From an uncultured Clostridia bacterium (GTDB lineage: Bacteria; Bacillota; Clostridia; UBA1381): DNA of 43,042 nt. The stretch spans positions 1 through 43,042 of the forward strand of contig CANRAG010000008.1 of assembly GCA_947628515.1 (NCBI GenBank), in the 5' to 3' direction. Below, piece after piece: positions 16,479 to 27,019 of the stretch (the stretch's first letter is position 1; the number at the start of each line of letters is the position of its first letter). Made by a program: the position numbers and the translations under genes. Under the pieces are notes generated by a model. The model did no database searches and was not told where the DNA came from. It worked only from the letters and a program-made list of their open reading frames with translations.

Positions 16479-19184
16479 CTAATCCTCATAGATAACGATA
16501 TCGCGCACCATATCCTTTTCCATTCTCATGAATACCCTCGAGCACTCATCATAGCCGTATGAAGATCCCGGCTTTATATCATAGACAGTTCCCTTCTCCG
16601 CCGTTTTTGCTTTTGAACGGTAAACGTAGATGTTCGCGCCCGTAATAGAATACGCTCTGCACTCATCATTCATCCTTGTAGCCACGGTCACTATGTTTTC
16701 ATTTGCATTCATGCACATACCGTATACCGTATGCAGATTAACACTGTAATCGCTTCCGCTCCAGTCTCGTGTTTCCATCGTGTCATAAACAGTTCTGTTT
16801 GACGGCGCCTTGTACAGCTTTCTAATCTTCGTAATCTCTCCGCGCAGATTACATCTAACCTGGATGACCGAACCTGATGTCATATCCGCCAAACGGTTAT
16901 TTCCCTCATCGTCGGTAACGTCCATATCCCTTGCTATGAGCGTAACACGCTCTCCGTTCTGCATCCCGATAACGCTTAAGCTTTGCTCTCCGTCATAATT
17001 GAGCGTGGAGAGGATTTTTTCTATCAATACCGGTGACTGCGACCAAGTCACGCTCTCCGTTTCTTCCACAGTAGTACCGTAGCTCACCACCGCACCCGCG
17101 ACCTTGAACTCATCAAGGTCATAAGCATCCACAGTGTAGACTGTATCGTCGTTGAACAGTTTATAGTCGCCGGTGCCCCACTCGTCCTCGTCCTTTGATG
17201 AGATGTCAAATACCAGCGTATTGCCGTCCAGCCTCATATCGCCGCCGAGCGTGGGTGGGTTTACATCATTAAAATATAGATTGGTACTTGCGTTCAGCGC
17301 AAATTTTTTATCTCTGTTATAATCAATATAACCGTTTGTTGTGGTACAGACATTCTTCTTGTTTGCCGTTTCGACCTTGCGGATTCTACCGTCGCCTTCC
17401 TCATTGAAACGAATCAAAGAATGGATGTCTAATGTTCTTAGAACAGCTTCGTTCAAACTCTTTATTTTTACATTATTAATGATAAGACTGCCCGTCACTT
17501 CATGAACCACAATCGTTCCGTCCGAGTGCAACAGCTTTATATAACCGATTTCCTCGTTAGAATCGTATGAGGTTCGCATTACCAACGCATAATCGGCAGA
17601 GGTCATGCTCACGTCCGTATTTACTCCGGCAATTCTTCCGTTAAAGGAAATCTGGAATGTCTGATAATCGCCTAACTCAACATTATCATTAAATGTACCG
17701 GCAAGATAGTATTTTACACCGTCGATGATGTACTGCTTTCCGCCAACGTCATCGCTTATACCGTCAACTCTGCCGGATATGCTCTTGTCGGACAGGTTCA
17801 CAATCGTTGTATCTTTTGACTTACTCTGCGCCACCGACGCTACTGTCCATTTATTGATGACCGTGTTCTCGTCGGGGACGATTATCTCTCCGTCGCGATA
17901 TATCGTAACAATGCTGCTGTGGTCGTTCGGATCTATCTCCAACTGCCCCATCGTAATTTTTGCGTTCGGTTTGAAATACAACTTCGCAACCCCGTCCTTC
18001 ACTCTGTAATCCGATACCAGCAGATGCTGATAATCATTGATAAATACTACATCATATTTTCCGTCTGAATCATTATCAAGAAGCATGACCGAACCGTCCT
18101 TTGGCAGCAGCTCCGCGTCTGTGAGTTCCTCGGCATATTCACCGTTATAAATATACGACACATTTTCGTCCAGATTAGCTTTTTTGGATTTTCCTCCGAC
18201 ATAGTAACTATAGCTTTTCTCAGGGGTCACATCATCCAAATCTTCACTGCTGATGCTAAGCGTTTTATTGTTGCCTGTCGGCTTGATGTACAGCAGTGTA
18301 TAGTCATTGTCCTCCGAAGCATCAGTGTAAAATCTGACCTCACGCCCCAAAAGCTCTGCGGCATCGGTTTTTCCGGTGTTGGCTCTCAGGTCGCCGCTTT
18401 CCGTTCTGATTACAACATAATCATTCTGACTCGTTCCCGCCTGCCCATCAATTGAAGTGCTGCCCACAGAAGAAACGATTCCCTTTTCATCCGCATAATC
18501 CGAGAACTCATCCATCAATGTCCCGTCCCGCTGCATGGTTTCATAACCGAGCTTAACGGTACCGCTGCTCTTTAGCATATCGGCATTCATGGTATCGAAC
18601 AGCAGTTGCGCAGTCTGTCCCCTGTCGAGCTCGGCACTGCCCGACATTGAAATATTTTTGGTGATTTCGCTGTCTGACGCAACCTTTATATAGCCTGACG
18701 GATAACCGCCCTGCAATTCCGCATATGATTGAAAACCGGTGATGCAGACCAGAACCTTTATCGCCTGCTCAAAAGTTATATTATCATCGGGATTAAAATG
18801 CGTGTTATCCATACCGGATACATATCCGCTCTGCGCCGCGAGATTTATATACCCCCGTGCCCAGTGATTTTCCACATCAACGAAATTTCCTCCGCTCTCT
18901 GATGCCTGCGCCGCGTTCTCAAGTTTTAATGCCCTTATTACAATCGCGGCAAACTCCGCTCTTGTCAGCTTACTATCGGGATGAAATTGTCCGTCCTCCA
19001 TCCCATCGAAAATACCCAATGAACTCAGCACATCAATCGCCTTACTGTATGGATACTTGCTTGTCACATCCTCAAATTCCTTGGCGCTTACAGGCGCCCC
19101 TAATACGCCGGCCGCTGCAATGATGGCAAATACGACGGCCATTAGCCGGCAAAGAATATTTCGTTTTATATAATGGTGATTCAT
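16479..19184 (-). CDS. SLH-anchored cell-surface protein
   Basis: The start is the ATG at 19184, six bases after GAGGAGG; the ATG at 19190 directly abuts the binding site. The 901-residue product has a signal peptide (hydrophobic core VVFAIIAAAGVLG, ending VSA-KEF) and then S-layer-homology repeats: EFEDVTSKYPYSKAIDVL (about 36), NFVDVENHWARGYINLA (about 100) and a weaker third ending near residue 205 (ELDRGQTAQLLF). These anchor proteins to pyruvylated cell-wall polymer. The remaining 700 residues are beta-rich with no catalytic motif I recognise. It follows the lyase gene by 17 bp. A role as a surface scaffold or substrate-capture protein for this operon is inferred. Confidence 0.82.
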   Translation of the reverse strand: MNHHYIKRNILCRLMAVVFAIIAAAGVLGAPVSAKEFEDVTSKYPYSKAIDVLSSLGIFDGMEDGQFHPDSKLTRAEFAAIVIRALKLENAAQASESGGNFVDVENHWARGYINLAAQSGYVSGMDNTHFNPDDNITFEQAIKVLVCITGFQSYAELQGGYPSGYIKVASDSEITKNISMSGSAELDRGQTAQLLFDTMNADMLKSSGTVKLGYETMQRDGTLMDEFSDYADEKGIVSSVGSTSIDGQAGTSQNDYVVIRTESGDLRANTGKTDAAELLGREVRFYTDASEDNDYTLLYIKPTGNNKTLSISSEDLDDVTPEKSYSYYVGGKSKKANLDENVSYIYNGEYAEELTDAELLPKDGSVMLLDNDSDGKYDVVFINDYQHLLVSDYRVKDGVAKLYFKPNAKITMGQLEIDPNDHSSIVTIYRDGEIIVPDENTVINKWTVASVAQSKSKDTTIVNLSDKSISGRVDGISDDVGGKQYIIDGVKYYLAGTFNDNVELGDYQTFQISFNGRIAGVNTDVSMTSADYALVMRTSYDSNEEIGYIKLLHSDGTIVVHEVTGSLIINNVKIKSLNEAVLRTLDIHSLIRFNEEGDGRIRKVETANKKNVCTTTNGYIDYNRDKKFALNASTNLYFNDVNPPTLGGDMRLDGNTLVFDISSKDEDEWGTGDYKLFNDDTVYTVDAYDLDEFKVAGAVVSYGTTVEETESVTWSQSPVLIEKILSTLNYDGEQSLSVIGMQNGERVTLIARDMDVTDDEGNNRLADMTSGSVIQVRCNLRGEITKIRKLYKAPSNRTVYDTMETRDWSGSDYSVNLHTVYGMCMNANENIVTVATRMNDECRAYSITGANIYVYRSKAKTAEKGTVYDIKPGSSYGYDECSRVFMRMEKDMVRDIVIYED

Positions 19185-19201
19185 TATCATCCTCCTCTGT
19201 T

Positions 19202-22200
19202 TCATTGAACCGATTCAGCCAACACGACAAGACTTTCTATTACCTTCGCGCTTTCGGCTCTTGTAGCATGTGCCTTTGGCATGAACAGATTTCCGTCCGT
19301 ACCGTTTAATATACCGGACTTTTTCAGTCCCATTACGGGTCCCTCTGCATATTCGCTGATGCTTTCAAAATCCGCAAAGGGCTCACTGTCAGGCTCGAAC
19401 ACCAGACCGACCGCTTCGCCACAGCGATGGATAATCGTCGCCATCTGTTCTCTTGTAATCGGTTCTTCCGCGCCGAAATAATCATCGGAAATACCGTTTA
19501 CAATCCCTATCGTGACCGCCTTTTGAATATACGGATAGTACCAGTCTTCCGGCTTCACATCGATAAACTTCAGCTCCGTACCCTCCGTGTCGTCAAGCCT
19601 CGCCGCAATTAGTAACATTTTGACGAACTCCGCGCGCGACACATCCGCATCCGGATCGAATATTCCATAACTTCTGCCGTTTACAGCGCCTCTGCCGTAC
19701 AGAGCGTATACGTATTCAGCGGCCCAGTGGCTGTCGGGAACATCGTCAAAACGGAATGGGTCCAATACCGGCTCGACCCCTGTGCCATTAAGGTCTGTGT
19801 CAGTTCCGGCCGCCGGAGTTGCAAACGGACCTGCCACAAAGCCTCCGCCGCCTCCGCCGCTTCCGCCGCTTCCGCCGCCTGAGACCTGCGAATTGCTTAC
19901 GATGACCCGAATTTTTTTCTGACTGGTAATATCAGGATATCCGACTACCGCTGCGGTCAAGGTAAGAGTTCCCGAAGTCTTGCTGCTCACAGTGATCCTG
20001 CCGTCTGAAACGGATACACCACTCATACCTTTTACGCTCCATAGCACATCCTCATCCATCACATCGCCATTCTTATCTATAATCTGTGCCGTATACACCG
20101 CTTCAGCGCCTTTGCCGCTCGTAGTTATTGTGTCACTTCCGATGATTGAAACAGATGAAGGTTCGTTTGACGTTATCGGAATTCTAATCTCCGTTTTATT
20201 ATTGGAATTATTTTTTGATACCACCGTCACAATAATCGTTTTCCCGACCAGAGATATATCACCCGATACGGTCAGCCGTCCCGATTTATTAAGACTTACG
20301 CCTTCTATTTCCGTTTGAATAGAATATTCCAGCTCGGCGTCGCTGAATTTACCGCCCATCTGGTCCGTTACATATCCATCCAACTGAACCGTAACGCTCT
20401 TTCCTCCTACCGCGATTTCCGTCGGTGCATTGACATGTATTCCACTTTCCTTCGGGAGAACCATGATTGACTCAATTGTGTTTGTAATGGACGCATCGTT
20501 GAAGTGCGAAACATTTATATGTATGACGGTTTCCGGCTTTACGTTCGGCTGTATCGTGACAACTCCGGTATAGGAATTAATGCTTACTCCGTCAACCGAA
20601 TCAAGAATCGTCCATAACGGCTTTGCGCCGCTCACCGTTCCGCCGGACGCATTTTTAAATATGCAGCTGTAGGTATAGCTCGTGCTGCCTACGACGGGTA
20701 TGGTCAGCACATTACTTCCCTTAATCTCGACCGATGATATTTCCGTGTCATTGCTGTCCGAAACGGTAACCTCCATCGTACTCTTTATGTTTTCATACTT
20801 TGCGGAAATCACAAGCTTCTCATCCTTGAAGCTGCTGTCTATCCAAAGCGTTCCGTCCTTGCCAATGCCGCAACCCTGAACATTGTTTTCAATGGCATAC
20901 TCGACCTTGGCATCGTCGATGGTATTTCCGTAGCTATCAAACACTCTGGCATCATACGCATAGCTTAATGTCTTTTCATCCGACGGAACACCGACCAGAC
21001 TGTCGCCGCTAATTTCAATTCTTTCCGCTACAGGCTTTTTAATGGAATTATCTACCAGAACAAGCATGGTTCCCGCCGGAACGGTCACACTGCCTCCGGC
21101 GGCAATCGCCTCGTCCGTCTGCGGGTTTCTAACCTCAGCGCCCGTGTTCGGCACAAATACGGCTGCTTCTGACGAATCGTTATATGCGACATAAAAGCTC
21201 CGTCCGGTTTCCTCCTGTGTCAGCTTAAACGCCTTTATAGCATTGGGGGTATCAATAGCGGTTTGTTTCAGTCCCTTCGCCCCATTTGTCTTGGTGTATA
21301 ATACAGTCAGATAGTCATCTCCGCCACCCTGCTCGTACTGGATGAGTTGTTGCTGCTCCGACCCGTTCACGGTCGGCAATCCGTATTGACCAGCAGAAGG
21401 AACCCACATATCGCTTATATCCGGATTCTCGGAGTTTAGCATATGCACCTCCATCTGCATATTGCCGTTCATATTCGCAGTTACAATATTCCCGCTCTGA
21501 GAATACGATGTGCTTGCCATATATAAATTGAACTGACTTTTACGGGTGTTTAATACCTCATCCCAGAAAATCAGCGCATTTATATCATCCTTGATATATG
21601 CAAAGTGCCTGTTCCATTGCAAATTTGTATCCGTGTTTGCGCGCACTGCAGGGTTTACCTGTACCGTGGCGCGATCAAGCTCCTGTGAGAAGAACACATC
21701 CACTGTTTTGCTGTCATAGTTCCGTGTTTTTGACGTATCGCTGGTATAGGAATTTCCATCGCCTCCGGCATTGGACAACCATCCCTGCTGATCGCTCCAG
21801 AACAGAATTTCATTATGGGAGCGGCTACTGCGCCAGAATGCGCTGTCGCTTCCGAAATAACTTCCCATGCCGCTGTCTAACGACATCGGCACTCCGTTTG
21901 CAATATATGCGAAGCTTCCGCGATCGGAGTGGTCGTGTATCGGCTGGTTCTTATTTCCGTAACCCGGTGAATTAGGAATAAGAATCAGACTTTCTTCACC
22001 CAGAACATCAAAGTTCTGACGGAAATATGTATAGCCCACATTATCCAGATATGCTGAACCGAGCTTTGGGTTTTGCCGTGGCAGCGTAGGATCGTTATCC
22101 ATTAGGATATTGATTGAATAAGAACCGCCCAGAGACGAACCCATTCTGTCCCATGTATACATCAGCTCACGACTCAGCTCAGGATCGGACGACTTATAAA

Positions 22201-25200
22201 TGGACGCGCACCACGCCGCCATATCCACACTTTCGCGCCAGGAGGAATCCCCAACCGTCGGATACCCCGCAAGGTTTTTCGCGGTTGTGCTCACGGTCAG
22301 TTTCGGTCCCTGAGCCGTCACCCACATTCTCGCCATCTTCTTCATCTCGTCGCTCTGTAAGTAATTGAACTCCGGATTGTAGCGGTCAAGGGCCTTGGCC
22401 GATAACAGCCATCCCGCGTGTACCGAACCGTGGTATCGGATGTTTTCACACCACATTCCGCCGTATTCCTCGCCGGCGTCATATATACCGTTTTTCAGCA
22501 TTGTCGGGAATGACCACACATTCTTTTCGTTCATCACATGGTCATAGAAAAACTCAAAGCTATCCTTGTAATTGTTCTTTTCCGTTCCCTTATTTTCCGG
22601 GAAAGAAAGCATATACAGCGTCAGTCCGGAAATTCTGTCCGCATTATAGTTATGAATCTGTCCGCTAGCGTTCGCGTAATTGAAGTAAGCGGTTGAGGTG
22701 AGTTCATATGCAATGTCGTTAAACATCTGTCTTATCTCCGCGTCCTCCTCCTCACTGATTACGCCCGAATCATAAATCATATCATATGCCAGCGCATTTC
22801 TCTGCAAATAACGTCCCACATGAACTGCCTCATATGTATCATTCATTTTCGCATTATAGCCTGTGGTAGTTCTGTACTTCATGCCCCACAGCATATCCTC
22901 CAAGTGATATTTCAGATATTCCTTTGAACGCAGCGCATACTCTAGATTGCGAGTCACGGCATAGATGGTATTGCAGCCGTCATAGCTTGAATCAAAGCCC
23001 CGTCGCAACGGTCTGACCTGCCAGTTGATATTCATCGGCTTCCCGCTCGTCGGGTTATCCATCCAAGTATCCTCGCCTATTTCCTCACCGTTGGCATTGT
23101 AGTAGACAACCTTCATATACAATCCGGCGGTTTTGTCGAGCGGTGAATACTCGGGAAGTCTGCCCGACTCGCCTATCAGTTTATCATTAGCGCCAAATCC
23201 GGTGGACAAAACATAAGAGTTTCCCGGCTTTATACTGAATTTATCTGTAGATATACCGGCTTCCGATTCAATAGTGTTGTTCCTTATTTTTGCGGCTCGC
23301 TCACCGTCCGTGGTTACCTTCTCACGATGTAGTTTCTGGTCGTCCCATTCAAATTCCACATCACTGCCCTTCCGTCGAATATAGTACATTCCGTCCGGCA
23401 TGGGGTTTGAAACATCGTTTAAGTATTCCCATTCACCGTCATTTGAGGTCTCAACCACTTGATAATCGCTTCCATCCGTATAAGGGAGATCCTCATCCAC
23501 ATATCGTCTGTTTCCTATCTCAAAACCCGGATTATACAGCTCAATTGATCCGCCTGTCTCCCGCTGCAGGGTAAACTTATCAAAATTCGTGATACCCTGC
23601 CCTTTTGCGACCGCCTGTGCCCGGACATATTTTGCGTCTGACGGAGGAGTAAACACAAAATTCCCCTGGGTATAGAACAGGTCGGTCATCATCCACTGCC
23701 ACGGACGCTTTCTGTCAAGAACACGTTCATGCCCATTTTCATCTGTTTCAACCAGAGGATACACATGGTCATATTCATCGTTGGTTTCCCTCGGATCTGT
23801 GGATGAAATGTATTGCAAATCCTGTGAGGTATAGGCGTCGGCATTTTGCTTTAACTCGTTGTAATATGAAGAAAACGGCTCCACATTCAGCTTCTCGCGC
23901 AACGCGGGGAGATCGTCGTTGCTATAGAGAAGATTAGGATGTTGTTCCTTGCCGGTCAGCTCCTTCATAGGCAGCAAACGCACGCTTTTTTCCGCGTTTA
24001 CGGTTTTGTATTTCTCGCTATATGCCCTTACAACGATTTCACGATTTGCAACCGCATAATTTCCCACACGAATCGCGCCCGTATTCCGATCCATGGATAC
24101 GCCTATTTGCTGTTCCTTCAACTCATATACAATATCCTCCAGTTCCACCCGAACACCACGCTGATCATAGGCTCTCATTTCATATTCCGCTGTTACGGTT
24201 TCTCCCGACGGCGGCAGCTGTATGGAATCAGGCCCTGAAAGGACAATCTGAGAAACCTCTGCTTTATATAAAGAAACGGTGTCGACTGTCGTCAGCTCCG
24301 GGAACTGCGACACTGACATCTCAAGCTCCAGCGTTCCGCTCTCAGTCTCAGGTGAAACCGTGAGAACACCGTCTTCCAAGGTCACTCCATCATAGGTCTC
24401 TTTCAGACGAATATCTGTTTGGTACTCATTCATCTCATTATCGGTATAAAGCTGGTTGAACTGATCTACCAGATATACCTTGTATTCATAACTGCTATCC
24501 CTAAGCATAATCCCCGCGTTTTTCTCGCCTACAAGCGCAAGCGCGGTCGGAATTCTGACGTAAGACGCACTTATTTCAAGATGCGGCTTTTTGCTGTCGG
24601 GGATATTGAAGCTCAGCCCCGATTCCGCGTCGGTATACATCGCTTCTTTTGAATAATATTTATGAACATAGCCGTTATTATTAACCGGTTCCATTCCGAC
24701 TCGAAATGCCAGCACATCTGCGTCAGAATCAAGGCGGTCTCTCACCGAATCCGTCACATCGAAGCTTACCTCAGAATCCTTTATCGTGCTATACGGGCTT
24801 TGTACCTTACTGTTCTTGTTCTCCGACGGACGTGAAGTAATTGTTCCCTCATCTTCACTCCAATCGGTATCGTCAAGGAGATATGCCTCCGCCATCGGCA
24901 TACCCAATACAGGCGCAGAGGATGTTTCGTTATAATCCTCTTTTGTGGTCAACACGAGTTTCGCCGATATGATGTCCCTGGGCAGGATATTCATCTCATT
25001 GAATTTCAGATATATTTCACGGTTTGTGGGCTCCTTTGCAAAATAATCGAGAGTGGGCAGAATAAATGAGCTTTTTGTATTCAACTTCGCTAATAGCTCC
25101 TGACTATTTACATTTCCGGATTGCTCGTAATCCAACGCCTTGATAAATGTATCTTCCGCTGCCATCAAAACGACTTCATTATAAACCTCATCCTCCTCAC

Positions 25201-26989
25201 CCACCTCTATACTTACGTCCGCGTACACATCGGGATAGTCCGTCGGAGCCACTCTCAGTTTAATAGAGTCTCCAATAGCAATTGTTTCATTTTTATTATC
25301 GAGTACCAGCACCGCTTCGCCATTTTCGCCCGGTTCGATGCTAACCCCCTTCGGAGCTTCTAAAATCCGCCATACCAGGTCTATGGCTGACATTGGGAAT
25401 GCATTGCCCTGTGCGTCATACAACTTACAGAAATAGTTCTTCCTGAGCGGCCTATCCTTTGCGGGTACCTTTGTTTTTAATCCTCCGGCAATTTCTGCAC
25501 GGTCGGGGCTTGGGAGTGTAATCTCAACCTCCATAGTACCCGATATATCCGACATGTCATCTCTTGATACTCGAAGGATTGCCGTTCCCGGCAGTGCGTT
25601 CGGCAAAACGGTGAGTACGCCCCCGGAGGATATGCTCACTCCCGATGGCGCCGAATCCAGCGAATACCGGATATTCAGTCCTCCGGCATCCGCTTGTTGA
25701 CCGCGCTGATCATAGGCGGTAAATGAGTAAGCCTCCTCAATCATTTGACTGAGAGAAATCTCAATATGATCTCTTCCCGTCGGTTTCAGGCTGCTTATCA
25801 CTCCGCTATATTTAATCTTATAAAACAGCTGTTCAGCCGTAGTACCTGATCTCGATGAGTATAGCATAAACGGAATATGCTCTTCATTATCCGAACTGAG
25901 TCGGATCGTAAGATTTTTACCCGTTCCGGCAAACTCCCGCAAAAATTCCGTGACATCCAGCGTAAGAGTACTGTCGGTTTCCTCCACACCGCTTATAATT
26001 CTTCCCTCGCTGTCGCTGATATTTTCAAGGACCTCCGCCGTCAATCCCTTGCCGGCGGGGGATCCGGGCATCTTTGAAAAGATAATCTTCGACTCTGTCA
26101 GCTCGTCATCATCAAGCATATCCATATCTGTGCTGAATTCCGCAATCGCATTGTGCACGGAACTCACATATAAGACCTCTGATTGTGAAATATTTCCTTC
26201 CCAATCTGTATAGTAATCATTCAGTGCGCTTTCGGATTTTTCCGTAACGGACTCCGCGCTAATTTCAATTCGTGGCGCATATATTCCATCCTGATACTCC
26301 TTTGAAGCAAACAGAACCGAACCATGGTATGCCAAGAAAGGGTAATCCGCACGGCTTCTCGGCGCAAGAGTGAGCACCACACTCTTGCGCTCACCTGTAT
26401 TGTTTTTCTCAATCAAACTCTTTGCGAAATTTGTTATATCAAATTCGAGCCATTCATTCGTAACCGATTCAAGCGGAACCGCCGAGCCTTCAATACGCAC
26501 TTCATCGTGATCGAAGTCAAGCCGTTTTGAGCGATTTGCTCCATCCGGATACTTTGCTTCGCCCGAAATAGCATTGTTATAAGTAAAGGTTTTCTCATTG
26601 ATTGAATTCAGATTACTGATACCCACGATATATTCGTCGTTCTTTCCGCTCAGACAGAACACCCTTAGCTTGACCGACTTAATATTATCCATTGACTCAA
26701 AATCTTTATTCGACGGGATTTCAAACTGAAGATATGGCAGCTGATATGCCGAGGGCGCGTCAGCCTTATCGCTCCAGTCGCGGCCGGCCAGATTATCCGG
26801 GTCCTCGGCGCCCTTTGCGATGTCAGCCTGTGAAGATCCCTGCACATACGTATCCTGAGAGGCGATAATAGTCATATTTCCGCTGGCTGCAGACACCGAC
26901 ACAATCGGCATACCATCAGGCACAAACGCCATAGTGACCATCATTACCACACACAGCGGCAAAGTTAAAATTCTTTTCTTGATATTCAT
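19202..26989 (-). CDS. Giant SLH-anchored heparinase II/III-like polysaccharide lyase
   Basis: The 2595-residue product starts at the ATG at 26989, eight bases after AGGAG; an ATG six bases upstream is possible. After a signal peptide (about 1-35) come DNRLRE/CBM96-like beta-sandwich modules (about 38-245, 260-400 and 606-815; DTYVQG and DTFIKA mark the first and third) mixed with Ig-like repeats. The central region (about 1015-1975) is heparinase II/III-like: a helical toroid followed by a beta-sandwich with HDHSDRGSFAYIANG (about 1685) and FWRSSRSHNEILFW (about 1720). More Ig-like repeats follow (about 1985-2365), then a Gly/Ser linker (about 2370-2382) and three C-terminal SLH domains (about 2415-2594, starting DDVPDSHWAAEYV). 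The family cleaves uronic-acid polysaccharides by beta-elimination. The exact polymer cannot be told from sequence. Confidence 0.85.
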   Translation of the reverse strand: MNIKKRILTLPLCVVMMVTMAFVPDGMPIVSVSAASGNMTIIASQDTYVQGSSQADIAKGAEDPDNLAGRDWSDKADAPSAYQLPYLQFEIPSNKDFESMDNIKSVKLRVFCLSGKNDEYIVGISNLNSINEKTFTYNNAISGEAKYPDGANRSKRLDFDHDEVRIEGSAVPLESVTNEWLEFDITNFAKSLIEKNNTGERKSVVLTLAPRSRADYPFLAYHGSVLFASKEYQDGIYAPRIEISAESVTEKSESALNDYYTDWEGNISQSEVLYVSSVHNAIAEFSTDMDMLDDDELTESKIIFSKMPGSPAGKGLTAEVLENISDSEGRIISGVEETDSTLTLDVTEFLREFAGTGKNLTIRLSSDNEEHIPFMLYSSRSGTTAEQLFYKIKYSGVISSLKPTGRDHIEISLSQMIEEAYSFTAYDQRGQQADAGGLNIRYSLDSAPSGVSISSGGVLTVLPNALPGTAILRVSRDDMSDISGTMEVEITLPSPDRAEIAGGLKTKVPAKDRPLRKNYFCKLYDAQGNAFPMSAIDLVWRILEAPKGVSIEPGENGEAVLVLDNKNETIAIGDSIKLRVAPTDYPDVYADVSIEVGEEDEVYNEVVLMAAEDTFIKALDYEQSGNVNSQELLAKLNTKSSFILPTLDYFAKEPTNREIYLKFNEMNILPRDIISAKLVLTTKEDYNETSSAPVLGMPMAEAYLLDDTDWSEDEGTITSRPSENKNSKVQSPYSTIKDSEVSFDVTDSVRDRLDSDADVLAFRVGMEPVNNNGYVHKYYSKEAMYTDAESGLSFNIPDSKKPHLEISASYVRIPTALALVGEKNAGIMLRDSSYEYKVYLVDQFNQLYTDNEMNEYQTDIRLKETYDGVTLEDGVLTVSPETESGTLELEMSVSQFPELTTVDTVSLYKAEVSQIVLSGPDSIQLPPSGETVTAEYEMRAYDQRGVRVELEDIVYELKEQQIGVSMDRNTGAIRVGNYAVANREIVVRAYSEKYKTVNAEKSVRLLPMKELTGKEQHPNLLYSNDDLPALREKLNVEPFSSYYNELKQNADAYTSQDLQYISSTDPRETNDEYDHVYPLVETDENGHERVLDRKRPWQWMMTDLFYTQGNFVFTPPSDAKYVRAQAVAKGQGITNFDKFTLQRETGGSIELYNPGFEIGNRRYVDEDLPYTDGSDYQVVETSNDGEWEYLNDVSNPMPDGMYYIRRKGSDVEFEWDDQKLHREKVTTDGERAAKIRNNTIESEAGISTDKFSIKPGNSYVLSTGFGANDKLIGESGRLPEYSPLDKTAGLYMKVVYYNANGEEIGEDTWMDNPTSGKPMNINWQVRPLRRGFDSSYDGCNTIYAVTRNLEYALRSKEYLKYHLEDMLWGMKYRTTTGYNAKMNDTYEAVHVGRYLQRNALAYDMIYDSGVISEEEDAEIRQMFNDIAYELTSTAYFNYANASGQIHNYNADRISGLTLYMLSFPENKGTEKNNYKDSFEFFYDHVMNEKNVWSFPTMLKNGIYDAGEEYGGMWCENIRYHGSVHAGWLLSAKALDRYNPEFNYLQSDEMKKMARMWVTAQGPKLTVSTTAKNLAGYPTVGDSSWRESVDMAAWCASIYKSSDPELSRELMYTWDRMGSSLGGSYSINILMDNDPTLPRQNPKLGSAYLDNVGYTYFRQNFDVLGEESLILIPNSPGYGNKNQPIHDHSDRGSFAYIANGVPMSLDSGMGSYFGSDSAFWRSSRSHNEILFWSDQQGWLSNAGGDGNSYTSDTSKTRNYDSKTVDVFFSQELDRATVQVNPAVRANTDTNLQWNRHFAYIKDDINALIFWDEVLNTRKSQFNLYMASTSYSQSGNIVTANMNGNMQMEVHMLNSENPDISDMWVPSAGQYGLPTVNGSEQQQLIQYEQGGGDDYLTVLYTKTNGAKGLKQTAIDTPNAIKAFKLTQEETGRSFYVAYNDSSEAAVFVPNTGAEVRNPQTDEAIAAGGSVTVPAGTMLVLVDNSIKKPVAERIEISGDSLVGVPSDEKTLSYAYDARVFDSYGNTIDDAKVEYAIENNVQGCGIGKDGTLWIDSSFKDEKLVISAKYENIKSTMEVTVSDSNDTEISSVEIKGSNVLTIPVVGSTSYTYSCIFKNASGGTVSGAKPLWTILDSVDGVSINSYTGVVTIQPNVKPETVIHINVSHFNDASITNTIESIMVLPKESGIHVNAPTEIAVGGKSVTVQLDGYVTDQMGGKFSDAELEYSIQTEIEGVSLNKSGRLTVSGDISLVGKTIIVTVVSKNNSNNKTEIRIPITSNEPSSVSIIGSDTITTSGKGAEAVYTAQIIDKNGDVMDEDVLWSVKGMSGVSVSDGRITVSSKTSGTLTLTAAVVGYPDITSQKKIRVIVSNSQVSGGGSGGSGGGGGGFVAGPFATPAAGTDTDLNGTGVEPVLDPFRFDDVPDSHWAAEYVYALYGRGAVNGRSYGIFDPDADVSRAEFVKMLLIAARLDDTEGTELKFIDVKPEDWYYPYIQKAVTIGIVNGISDDYFGAEEPITREQMATIIHRCGEAVGLVFEPDSEPFADFESISEYAEGPVMGLKKSGILNGTDGNLFMPKAHATRAESAKVIESLVVLAESVQ

Positions 26990-27019
26990 TCTCATTACTC
27001 CTAAACACACCGGCTTCCT